From positions 62,001 through 126,000 of the forward strand of contig JAJTCM010000008.1 in the NCBI GenBank assembly GCA_021325675.1: a stretch of 64,000 nt of DNA, written 5' to 3'. The notes under the pieces were generated by a model, which was given only the letters and a program-made list of their open reading frames with translations, ran no database searches and was not told the origin of the DNA. This document shows, piece after piece, positions 15,519-23,608 of the stretch. Made by a program: the position numbers and the translations under genes. The number at the start of each line of letters is the position of its first letter. The first letter of the stretch is position 1. The stretch is from Crocinitomicaceae bacterium. Lineage in GTDB: Bacteria; Bacteroidota; Bacteroidia; Flavobacteriales_D; Crocinitomicaceae.

Positions 15519-16883
15519 ATGGCTAAGATCAAATTCACCCTATTAGGAAAAAACGAGTTATCCAATATTTACGTCCGGCTTATCGACGGTCGGAAAACAG
15601 ATATTAAACTGAATACCGGCCTGGTAATTGAAAAGGAGTTTTGGAACGCAACAACCGGGGAGATTATAGACCTGGAAGCCGTGAAAGAACGGAAAACAAA
15701 AGTTGTCAAAGTTCTAAGCCCGGAAGAAAAGGAAAACGAATTGCAGCGCCTTTCTAAAGTGAAAGTTGTCCGCAAAGAATTGGAGCATTTGCAGAATGAA
15801 ATCAAAACCGAATTGAGAACCGGGAAAGCCCAGGGAACAGAAATAAATCGCGAATGGCTTGAAACCGTTATCCTGAAAGCGAAAGGATTAATAAAAGAAC
15901 AGGACACCTTATTTTATAACCTCATCGAAAGTTATAAGTTAAAGTTGCCGACAATGGTGCGAAACGGGAAAATCGGAGTTGCTCCAGGAACAATAAGAAA
16001 CTATAATACGACCCTGCAACGGTTGAAAAAGTATGAAGAAGCCAAAAACAAACAATTGCACATTACAGATATTGACTTTAATTTCCACACCGATTTTTTG
16101 AAGTTTGCACAAACTAAATTGAAGTTGTCCTTAAACAGCATCGGCAAAGACATTAAACAATTTAAAACGGTGATCCTGGACGCAAAGGAAAACGGATTAA
16201 AAGTAAACGACCAGGCGCTAACCCGGAAATTTAACGCTCCAAGTGAAAAGACTTTGTTCATTACCCTGAACGAAGATGAAATTTCAGACATTAAGAAATT
16301 CGAGGGTGCGAATCATTTAGAAAACGCAAAAGACTGGTTAATTATTGGTTGTTGGACGGGTTGCCGGGTAGGTGACTTAATGCAGCTTAGTGAAGATAAT
16401 GTTTTAATAACCCCCAAAGGACAAAAATTTATCCGCTACACACAAAGCAAAACAGAAAAGCAAGTTGATATTCCTTTGCATAATGACGTGTTGGAAATTA
16501 TTGATCGCCTGGGTGGTTTCCCGCGTCCGATTTCTGACCAAAAATTTAACGAATACATTAAAACCGTTTGCCAGGAAATAGGAATGACGGAACAAGTGTA
16601 CGGAACAAGACAAAACCCAGAAACACATTTGAAAGAAACGGGATATTTTGAAAAATGGCAATTGGTACGCTCCCACATTTGCAGACGTTCGTTTGCTACA
16701 AATCATTACAACAAACTGCCTAATAAATTGATTATGGCGGTTACAGGCCACTCAACCGAAAAAATGCTGTTAAACTATATCGGGGAAACCGAAAACGATC
16801 ATATCGACGACTTTTTAAGCGTTTGGAACGCAGCAAACATAAAAGATGAAAAGATTGTTGAATTAGCTGCTAAAACTTCATGA
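15519..16883 (+). CDS. Tyrosine recombinase (site-specific integrase)
   Basis: 454 aa. The N-terminal half carries an arm-binding region and a SAM-like core-binding domain (about 125-235). The catalytic domain has R283 (WTGCRVGDL), H386-x-x-R389 (SHICRRSF), H411 (VTGHSTEKM) and the nucleophile Y420 (LLNYIG). All catalytic positions are present, so it should be active. It is typical of Bacteroidota integrative elements that target tRNA 3' ends. Start ATG at 15519. It overlaps the next gene by 4 nt (ATGA), so the two are coupled. Confidence 0.93.
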   Translation: MAKIKFTLLGKNELSNIYVRLIDGRKTDIKLNTGLVIEKEFWNATTGEIIDLEAVKERKTKVVKVLSPEEKENELQRLSKVKVVRKELEHLQNEIKTELRTGKAQGTEINREWLETVILKAKGLIKEQDTLFYNLIESYKLKLPTMVRNGKIGVAPGTIRNYNTTLQRLKKYEEAKNKQLHITDIDFNFHTDFLKFAQTKLKLSLNSIGKDIKQFKTVILDAKENGLKVNDQALTRKFNAPSEKTLFITLNEDEISDIKKFEGANHLENAKDWLIIGCWTGCRVGDLMQLSEDNVLITPKGQKFIRYTQSKTEKQVDIPLHNDVLEIIDRLGGFPRPISDQKFNEYIKTVCQEIGMTEQVYGTRQNPETHLKETGYFEKWQLVRSHICRRSFATNHYNKLPNKLIMAVTGHSTEKMLLNYIGETENDHIDDFLSVWNAANIKDEKIVELAAKTS

Positions 16884-17944
16884 AATCTATTAAAATACTT
16901 GAAATGGAAAAAGATAATTCTGCCCGACACTTGCGATCAATAAGTCAAATTAATGACAGTAATGTTAATGAAATATATGTAAAAAACTATAACACCTTTC
17001 TGTATGATCATTCGGATGAGGTAATTATAAATGGCGAGGTAGTAACGGATAAGTTAAAAAGACAATTGCTTAGACTACCTGATTATGATGGAAACCCTAA
17101 CATCAAAGGAAAAATAATTCCAAACAATAAAAAGGATGGTTTTGATCTAACTGAATTAGATTTCGTAGAAATGGAAATCGAAAAATTTCAAGCCATAGAA
17201 CCCAAAAACTTTAAGGCCAAAAAGCAGTACAAAATTTACATAGATTATCTGACCAAAAGACAGGGACTATTAATGATCGAAGACAATTTAATTATAAAGG
17301 AACATCTAAAACCCGAAAGCCCTTGCAAAAAAAATTGCACTTCAAATTGTATTAAGACATATTCTGACCTATGCCGTTCCTGCGACATTAAAGTTAGAAT
17401 CGATGAAGAAGTTTCTTTATTTACTGACAAGTTATCTTTCATCCCGGATAAGAAAACTTTTCTGAAAAATCAATTAGCAAAATCAAACGAAAAAATCGAA
17501 TCATTACATAACGAATTGACCGAGCCGGGTCATAATGGAGTATTTAGTTATGGAAACTGGAATTATCTATTTATCTCTTGGCATAAAATTGGGCAAATTT
17601 GTCACGAAGAATTAGAAAGAAATCAATCTTCACAACCGATTCAATCTGAAGTAATGCCCGACGTACCTGAAATAGAGTTAAAAACTCAAAAAGAACAAAT
17701 CAGGTTATTATACGATTTAGGAGTTATTGACTTTTTGCAGAGTAAATTTCCATCCTTAAAGAATAATAATCAGGCTACCGCTCATTTACTAAGTCAGATT
17801 TTGAAAATGAAACCTGACAATAAATCGATCCAACCCAATTTAAATGCGCTACTTACTGAAAATTTTGCAAGTGATAAATACATTTCAGAATCCGCAAATA
17901 CTAAAGCTATTATAACCAGACTTAACGCGAATGAACTAAAATAG
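16880..17944 (+). CDS. Integrase-coupled hypothetical protein with Cys cluster
   Basis: 354 aa, hydrophilic, no membrane segment. A Cys-rich knot lies in the middle (SPCKKNCTSNCIKTYSDLCR, then SCD, about residues 150-175), which could bind zinc. The C-terminal 80 residues (LLYDLGVIDFLQSKF, then TAHLLSQILKM) resemble a helical domain I recognise from integrase neighbours in flavobacterial elements, without a known function. Translational coupling to the integrase suggests a role in recombination or element maintenance. Codon use is AT-rich. Confidence 0.75.
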   Translation: MKSIKILEMEKDNSARHLRSISQINDSNVNEIYVKNYNTFLYDHSDEVIINGEVVTDKLKRQLLRLPDYDGNPNIKGKIIPNNKKDGFDLTELDFVEMEIEKFQAIEPKNFKAKKQYKIYIDYLTKRQGLLMIEDNLIIKEHLKPESPCKKNCTSNCIKTYSDLCRSCDIKVRIDEEVSLFTDKLSFIPDKKTFLKNQLAKSNEKIESLHNELTEPGHNGVFSYGNWNYLFISWHKIGQICHEELERNQSSQPIQSEVMPDVPEIELKTQKEQIRLLYDLGVIDFLQSKFPSLKNNNQATAHLLSQILKMKPDNKSIQPNLNALLTENFASDKYISESANTKAIITRLNANELK

Positions 17945-17955
17945 GCAGTTTTAAT

Positions 17956-17977
17956 TTCCGCCTACGTTCCGCCTACA
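17956..17977 (+). repeat. Tandem 11-mer upstream of the excisionase-like gene
   Basis: TTCCGCCTACG followed directly by TTCCGCCTACA, 28 nt before the start codon at 18005, with an inverted half TAGGC at 17943. Likely a binding site for the small HTH protein or the recombinase. Confidence 0.5.
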
Positions 17978-18004
17978 CTCTCTTTGTTCCATTAATAATC
18001 AATA

Positions 18005-18292
18005 ATGATGGAACAGATACAATTAATTCAAGTCACGCCAAACGAACTGGCAGACATTATTTCTGAAAATGTCAAAACACAGATTCAGGAACTTGCAAAA
18101 GGTTTGAACAATTCAAACCAGGAATCACACAAAGAAATTTTAAGCAGAAAAGAAGTTGCCGAATTGTTCGGGGTGTCTTTGGTTACGATCCATGATTGGA
18201 TTAACACCGGAATTCTTGCACCTTATAAAATTGGTGGCAGAACCTTTTTTAAGCGCTCGGACTTAATGCAATTACTTATTTCCGCGAAATGA
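18005..18292 (+). CDS. Excisionase-like MerR/HTH_17 DNA-binding protein
   Basis: 95 aa. An N-terminal helical segment is followed by a winged-helix of the excisionase family: LSRKEVAELFGVSLVTIHDW and INTGILAPYKIGGRTFFKRS. In related elements this protein bends DNA at the element end for excision or regulates the rep gene. Its stop overlaps the start of the HUH rep gene by 4 nt (ATGA), so the two are co-translated. Confidence 0.85.
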   Translation: MMEQIQLIQVTPNELADIISENVKTQIQELAKGLNNSNQESHKEILSRKEVAELFGVSLVTIHDWINTGILAPYKIGGRTFFKRSDLMQLLISAK

Positions 18293-19344
18293 TGCTTAAC
18301 GATTTCAGCCCTCGTAAGAAAGGGCAAATCTATACATTAGCACAAAGTGGGACAAAAAAAGTCCGAAAGCCAGCAGTTACGGTACTTGGACGGGGTTCTG
18401 AAATGATCGATTCCGAAACCGCACAGAAAAAGGCAAAGCAAAAAATGATTGCTCAAACGTTAAGCCTTAACCTGGCCGACATAGCTGCGGAAAAGGGCAA
18501 AGCGTATTTAGTGAAGCAAGCCTGGAACACTTACTTTTGCATGAGTAACGTCACCTTTGCAGATGGCAAAATGTTTGGCTTCTATTGTAAGAACCGCTTT
18601 TGTCCGGTTTGTTCCAATATCCGCAAGGCGGAAGAAATCAAAAAATATCGATCCACGATTGAGAGCTGGCCGGAACCATATTTTGTTACACTTACCGTTA
18701 AAGCTTGTAAGAATAGAGGTCTAAAGGTAACCGTTAAGGCCATGTTCAAAGCTATGCGCAACATCCAGGACAGGCAAAAGAAAAACGAAGCCCGGAAAGG
18801 GGATTTTCATTTGATGGGTATTCGATCCCTGGAGTGTAATTTTAACCCGGTGAAGAATACCTACAACCCGCACTTTCATTTGATCGTACCGGACAAAAAA
18901 ACGGCTGAATTTCTAATTAATAACTGGCTGCAAAGAGTCGGCAAAAAACACACGAACCGGGACGGACAGGATATGCGCGAAATCAAAAACACAACCCGCG
19001 ACCTCATCGAAGTAATTAAATACGGTTTCAAAATTTTCACCGATCCGGAAATGAAGAAAAAAACCAAGGCCAGGAACCGGGCAGTTATTTACGCCAAAGC
19101 ACAAATGAATATTATAGATGCGTTTCACGGACACCGGATCTTTGAGCGCTTCGGGTTCAACCTACCGAAACAAGATCAGCAAACTGAACCACCTCAAAGG
19201 TTAAATGAATACGAAAGTTTAGAATACGACCTTAAACGCCATGATTGGGTAAATGTTCAAACGGATGAAGTATTAACCGAATACCTGCCGGATGAAAATT
19301 TAGTTCAGATTTTGGGTTTCCAGGTGGATAAAGAGAAAGAATAA
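18289..19344 (+). CDS. HUH-endonuclease replication initiator (rolling-circle Rep-like)
   Basis: 351 aa. A zinc-knuckle CKNRFCPVC (near 105) precedes the HUH motifs: motif 1 YFVTLTVK near 131, motif 2 NPHFHLIV with H195-F-H197, and motif 3 EVIKYGFK with catalytic Y245 and K248. Such proteins nick one strand at a double-strand origin and start rolling-circle replication. In integrative elements they may copy the excised circle and can act as relaxase when transfer is helped. No separate relaxase is present. The nick site is not identified. Confidence 0.83.
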   Translation: MMLNDFSPRKKGQIYTLAQSGTKKVRKPAVTVLGRGSEMIDSETAQKKAKQKMIAQTLSLNLADIAAEKGKAYLVKQAWNTYFCMSNVTFADGKMFGFYCKNRFCPVCSNIRKAEEIKKYRSTIESWPEPYFVTLTVKACKNRGLKVTVKAMFKAMRNIQDRQKKNEARKGDFHLMGIRSLECNFNPVKNTYNPHFHLIVPDKKTAEFLINNWLQRVGKKHTNRDGQDMREIKNTTRDLIEVIKYGFKIFTDPEMKKKTKARNRAVIYAKAQMNIIDAFHGHRIFERFGFNLPKQDQQTEPPQRLNEYESLEYDLKRHDWVNVQTDEVLTEYLPDENLVQILGFQVDKEKE

Positions 19345-19349
19345 TTTTT

Positions 19350-19357
19350 TATCTTTG
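19350..19357 (+). promoter_or_regulatory. -7 element of the cargo membrane gene pair
   Basis: TATCTTTG, a full match to TAnnTTTG, 17 nt before the ATG at 19375. It implies separate transcription from the rep operon and a very short leader. Confidence 0.5.
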
Positions 19358-19374
19358 GGATAAATACCACTATT

Positions 19375-20340
19375 ATGCTACAATCCTCAATTAATTCATT
19401 TAAAGACAGATATAAAGAAAAGAGCAATCCCTTTTTAGGAACTTATTTATTAGTGTGGATAATTAGAAATTGGAAATTAATTTTTTCTGTTTTTAATTTT
19501 GATAAGGGCATTAAGTTACATGATAAGCTAATAATAATACAAAAACATCTACCAAAGGATTTGACAGAATTGTTTGGAAATTTGTTTATCAATATTTTAT
19601 GGGCTTTAGGTATATTAGTTTTGTCTTATGCTTTGATTAACCTTTCACGATTTATTGTGTACACTTCCGAAAAAGTTATACGTCCATTTGTCAGTAAATT
19701 AACTGATAAAAATTCTGTCGTTCTTAAAACTACTTATGAGAAAATAAGAGTGGAAAGGGATGAGTTACAAAATGAGGTCTATGGTGAAAGGGAGTTAAAA
19801 TCAAAAATGGAACAACAAATCCAAGTATTACAACGCGAAAACTCCAGCCAATTTAGTCAAATTAAAGATTACAAGTCAAATATAGATCATCTTCAGCAAA
19901 CTTGTCAGAAATTAGAAGACGATTTGTTTAATTTAAAAACTGAAATTGATTCTGAAAACGCAAAGAAAATAACAGAATTGGAAATGACGATAGTTAATCT
20001 CACTCAAGAGATTGATACTTTGAGTTCAATTACATCAACTAAGCAATCATCTAAAAACAATATAGCACAAATCATAGATTCATTATTAACCGATAGAACT
20101 AAAACCATTAGAATTGAGAATGAACTAAAAGCAAATGGTTTGGATACTAAGTTTATTAAGGTTGCTCAATTCATTAAAAACAAGAATGGTTTTGTGTCTT
20201 TAAATAGTGATATTTCAATATTTATAAATTTACATCTTATTGATTCGCGGCAAGTTGAAACAAAGACCAATACTATATTTTCAATCCAATATTTTTTAAC
20301 TGATATTGGGGAATCAGTGTTTAACCGGTTATCGAAATAA
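19375..20340 (+). CDS. Membrane-anchored coiled-coil protein, unknown function
   Basis: 321 aa. The N-terminal 40 residues (FKDRYKEKSNPFLGTYLLVW, then RNWKLIFSVFNF) form a conserved-looking membrane-proximal block. A transmembrane helix follows at about 80-102 (LFINILWALGILVLSYALIN). Residues about 120-225 form a long coiled coil. The C-terminal 85 residues look like a small alpha/beta or winged-helix domain (LLTDRTKTIRIENELKANGL). It forms a two-gene unit with the membrane protein 10 bp downstream. It is element cargo; a defence or surface-exclusion role is only a guess. Confidence 0.75.
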   Translation: MLQSSINSFKDRYKEKSNPFLGTYLLVWIIRNWKLIFSVFNFDKGIKLHDKLIIIQKHLPKDLTELFGNLFINILWALGILVLSYALINLSRFIVYTSEKVIRPFVSKLTDKNSVVLKTTYEKIRVERDELQNEVYGERELKSKMEQQIQVLQRENSSQFSQIKDYKSNIDHLQQTCQKLEDDLFNLKTEIDSENAKKITELEMTIVNLTQEIDTLSSITSTKQSSKNNIAQIIDSLLTDRTKTIRIENELKANGLDTKFIKVAQFIKNKNGFVSLNSDISIFINLHLIDSRQVETKTNTIFSIQYFLTDIGESVFNRLSK

Positions 20341-20350
20341 AACAAATTCC

Positions 20351-21163
20351 ATGATACTTGGAAATTTTGACCCTCGCCAAAAGATTTCGCTTGAAACATT
20401 TAAATTTTCCGGCGATAATTTAGTCACCCTTTTGGCTATACCGACTATTATTGGAGGTTTTTGGCAAATTTTAGAATTAGCTTCAATTTCTCTATCCTAC
20501 ATTCGATTTTTTTCAGTTACTCAACTTGTTGCAGATGGTCTTCTTATCTTGTTCATGATCTTTCTAATTTTTGCCTGGATAACATTATATTACCAAGTTG
20601 ATCGATTGATAACCGAAAATGAATTTAAGTGGTATCAAACTTTCAAGTTAGACAAAAAGGACTTTAAAGTAGTATTTGCCTATGCCACCGCATTTATATT
20701 TCTAAGTCCAATATTTTATATTTTGAAGCAGTTAAGAGAAGGGGAGTGGAAAGAGTTTAAGCCGTTCTTTTATTTGATTTTAATATGGATAGGTATTTAT
20801 TTGATCTTTTATTCCAAAATTCTTAGAAAGGTGAAGTGTATTCGTTACATTAAATTCCATTTATATAAAACCTTTTCACGAAGTGAGGTATTTATGTTTC
20901 GGAGGGTGATGTTAGGTTTTTCGATATTCATTTGCATCGTTTTTTTTATAACCTTCCTTTCAGTATTTCACTCAATCTTTTCAATACCAAAAGACAACGT
21001 GAATTTTTCAATAATTGAAAAAAGAATCAACAAATCAAAGAAATATAAATCCATTCAGGTTCTTTATTTTAATGATAAATATCTGTTTATTGAATTAAGA
21101 AATTCTATCGAAGACAGAAAGATATTGATTCAACCAATTGAAGTTTTGGTTGAAACGGAATAA
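20351..21163 (+). CDS. Multi-pass membrane protein, unknown function
   Basis: 270 aa from the ATG at 20351; an upstream in-frame ATG at 20306 lies inside the preceding gene and is less likely. Five hydrophobic segments: about 22-43, 55-78, 100-120, 135-155 and 183-206. A C-terminal soluble tail of about 60 residues follows. No motif I recognise. It is 10 bp behind the coiled-coil gene and is convergent, with a 1-bp gap, with the nuclease-like gene. The pair probably acts together at the inner membrane. Confidence 0.72.
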   Translation: MILGNFDPRQKISLETFKFSGDNLVTLLAIPTIIGGFWQILELASISLSYIRFFSVTQLVADGLLILFMIFLIFAWITLYYQVDRLITENEFKWYQTFKLDKKDFKVVFAYATAFIFLSPIFYILKQLREGEWKEFKPFFYLILIWIGIYLIFYSKILRKVKCIRYIKFHLYKTFSRSEVFMFRRVMLGFSIFICIVFFITFLSVFHSIFSIPKDNVNFSIIEKRINKSKKYKSIQVLYFNDKYLFIELRNSIEDRKILIQPIEVLVETE

Positions 21164-21164
21164 G

Positions 21165-22748
21165 TTATTTATAAAATTTATCAATTACCGCTTTTAAAGA
21201 TTTGAAATCATTTTCATCCATAAGTTGTAATAATTTTTGTCTATCGTAAAATACATCCAATTGTTTTGACTTAAAATCTCCTTTATTATATTTTATAAGT
21301 CTTTCAAGAGCATCTTTTTCATATTTACCTGAAGTAATGTATGATGCTTTAAAACTATATTCGTCCGCAATATCTGAAGAAAATTTTTCTTTAATGAATG
21401 GAAGCGTTCTATTAAAAAACCAACTAATTGTGTTTTTAGTTTCAGAATTCCCCAGAGGGATTTCGTGATTTGCATGATTACCTTTTAACTCAATTATAAT
21501 AATTTCTTTTGGGTTATTTGATCTTATGACGTAATCATATTCATAGACAACTTTTGTTTCAACATCATCTTTATTAATAATCCTATAATAACGGTAATTT
21601 GGAGTAATGGCCGCATTAGGATAACAATTTTTTAAAAGTTGATAAATCATAACTTCAAACAAGATTCCTTTAATCGCCTTTAACTGCTCCTCTTGCCCTG
21701 ATAACTCAATAGAATTTAGAATTTCATCAACCTTCTGTTGAAAATCTCTTTTTTCAATGGATTGACTAGATTGAAGACTATTCAAATTATCAATTATTTC
21801 AAAAATTTTTGATCCATATATAGACCCAATATCGTAGCATAAAAACCCCAAACTTTTAGTCTTATTCAAAACGAACCTTGAGCATTCTTTATATACAATT
21901 ATCGGAAGTACCTTCCGTTGACCATTTTTTACAGAATTCAAATTAATTTGAATTCTGTTATAAAATCCGTCTAAATCAAAACTTTCATATTCCCTATTTA
22001 TAACAATGTCTAAAACGACTAAGGTCTGTTTATCAAAAGTCTTTGAGTTTTTAGCCGATCCCGGATTGATACCAGTAGTTTTCGTATAACCGATTGCATC
22101 CCAAACAAGATTATTATGTTTTGCTCCGCTCCAGGGTGTCTTTTTGTTTCTAAAAATTGCGCTATTATTATCAATTATATTCGATTTTTTGAACCATTGT
22201 ACAATATCATTTACCAGCATTGTATCGATAAGCATCTTAGAATAATGAATACTTACTAAATGTTCACAATCTCGTTCTTTGCTTTTTAATACGATATAGT
22301 TGATCCCGTTTCTATCCTTATACTCATAAACTATTTGTCGTTCTTTAAGGATAATTAGTAAATCGTCTAAATAATCTACTTTACTACTAGACTTTTCTAA
22401 TGGAGAAGATGAAATTTTTAATGCCTCATAATATGATAATATTCCTTCGTTTCTGTCTAACGCTTCCAATAATCTATATAGCGATGGTCTATACTTTTTG
22501 CTTATTTCCTTTATCCTATCTTTCGACAAAACTTGTCCCGGTAAAAAATATACAAATTGACCCTTGCTAAATGAAAGTGGTTTTGAAGAAATGATTATCT
22601 CCTTCGCCGCTGAACGTTCAATAATTTTACGAGCATTACTTTCTGTGATACCAAATTTGGAAATTAACTCTTTACACAATTCACTACTCACTAAGAATTT
22701 ACCTTTTCTAAGAGTTTTGATTAAAAAAGTATCGTATTTATTTTCCAT
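21165..22748 (-). CDS. Winged-helix protein with PD-(D/E)XK-like nuclease domain
   Basis: 527 aa. The N-terminus is winged-helix-like (LIKTLRKGKFLVSSELCKEL, then FGITESNARKIIERSAAKEI). The C-terminal third has the layout of a restriction-type nuclease: a helix with Glu (GILFEVMIYQLLKN), then YEYDYVIRS and IIIIELKGNH (Asp, then E-x-K about 13 residues on, near 405-420), then a Ser/Thr-rich helix. The middle is unassigned. No methyltransferase partner adjoins it. It fits a stand-alone DNA-targeting defence or repair nuclease, but that is inference. Confidence 0.75.
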   Translation of the reverse strand: MENKYDTFLIKTLRKGKFLVSSELCKELISKFGITESNARKIIERSAAKEIIISSKPLSFSKGQFVYFLPGQVLSKDRIKEISKKYRPSLYRLLEALDRNEGILSYYEALKISSSPLEKSSSKVDYLDDLLIILKERQIVYEYKDRNGINYIVLKSKERDCEHLVSIHYSKMLIDTMLVNDIVQWFKKSNIIDNNSAIFRNKKTPWSGAKHNNLVWDAIGYTKTTGINPGSAKNSKTFDKQTLVVLDIVINREYESFDLDGFYNRIQINLNSVKNGQRKVLPIIVYKECSRFVLNKTKSLGFLCYDIGSIYGSKIFEIIDNLNSLQSSQSIEKRDFQQKVDEILNSIELSGQEEQLKAIKGILFEVMIYQLLKNCYPNAAITPNYRYYRIINKDDVETKVVYEYDYVIRSNNPKEIIIIELKGNHANHEIPLGNSETKNTISWFFNRTLPFIKEKFSSDIADEYSFKASYITSGKYEKDALERLIKYNKGDFKSKQLDVFYDRQKLLQLMDENDFKSLKAVIDKFYK

Positions 22749-22940
22749 AAATTACGCGGTGTCACGCTGCCCTTATTAAACTTGCTTTTTATTTTTTTTA
22801 GTTCATCCGTAAAATTTGAATACCTAAATATTTAAAATACTGTAAATCAGCAAATAAATTCTTGATAAAATTTTAAAAATGACCCAAAAAATTCAGGATT
22901 TTTGTCACAAAGATTTAGCATTTTATCAATATATCCAATA

Positions 22941-23564
22941 TTATTTGATTTTAGATATTTCCTTTTCAGTCAACCCGGTATATTCACGGATGAGGTCTAA
23001 TGAATCACCTTTGTCAAGCATTTTCTTAGCAATATCAATCGCTAGGTCTTTTTTCCCTTTCTTTTCCGCAGATTTAATTTTTACTTCTTCAAATGCTGCT
23101 TCGAAGCGATCAACAATTTTATACGCCGTGCTTTTCCTTAGCTTCTCAATTATACCTTGTTGGTCAAAACTTGTGTAACTTTTTTCTGCAATAATTAAGT
23201 GGTCTATTACCTCTAAACCGAGCAGTTCACCCGACTTCATTAAAAAATTAGTATAGTCTATGTCCTCATTACTTGGTTTAAGCGATCCGGACGGATGGTT
23301 GTGTACAAAAATGACTTTATGAGCCAATTTGTATACACACATCCGGAATATATCGATGGCCTTAACTTTGACCATGTTATCTGCTCCCAGGGCAATTAAT
23401 TCAATAAATAGGATTTTATTTACTTTGCTTAAACCTACAATCCAAAAATGTTCTTGCCCCCTACGAATTTTGTTTTCGCGTAATAATATTTGCTGCATGA
23501 TATTATAAATATCATCAGTATTTATAATCTTTATTTTTTGGTCTTTGGTTAAGCGAACATTCAT
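22941..23564 (-). CDS. RadC-like JAB-domain protein
   Basis: 207 aa. The JAB/MPN fold of RadC is clear: HFWIVGLSKVNKILFIELIA, then HKVIFVHNHPSGSLKPSNED with the metal ligands H-x-H-P-x7-S-x2-D, here VHNHPSGSLKPSNED. The C-terminal 50 residues (AIDIAKKMLDKGDSLDLIRE, then TGLTEKEISKIK) resemble the tail of Rpn/PD-(D/E)XK transposase-like proteins, an uncommon addition. RadC-like proteins are frequent on integrative elements; their biochemical role is unsettled. The promoter lies 5 nt before the ATG, so the mRNA may be leaderless. Confidence 0.87.
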   Translation of the reverse strand: MNVRLTKDQKIKIINTDDIYNIMQQILLRENKIRRGQEHFWIVGLSKVNKILFIELIALGADNMVKVKAIDIFRMCVYKLAHKVIFVHNHPSGSLKPSNEDIDYTNFLMKSGELLGLEVIDHLIIAEKSYTSFDQQGIIEKLRKSTAYKIVDRFEAAFEEVKIKSAEKKGKKDLAIDIAKKMLDKGDSLDLIREYTGLTEKEISKIK

Positions 23565-23568
23565 AGTC

Positions 23569-23587
23569 CAAATATATTAATAAATAT
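23569..23587 (-). promoter_or_regulatory. RadC-like gene promoter with overlapping palindrome
   Basis: Minus-strand -7 TATATTTG (23569-23576) overlaps palindrome TATATT-TATT-AATATA (23572-23587). Transcription would start at or within one or two bases of the ATG. Confidence 0.45.
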
Positions 23588-23608
23588 ACTATGTCATTAT
23601 ACAGGGAA

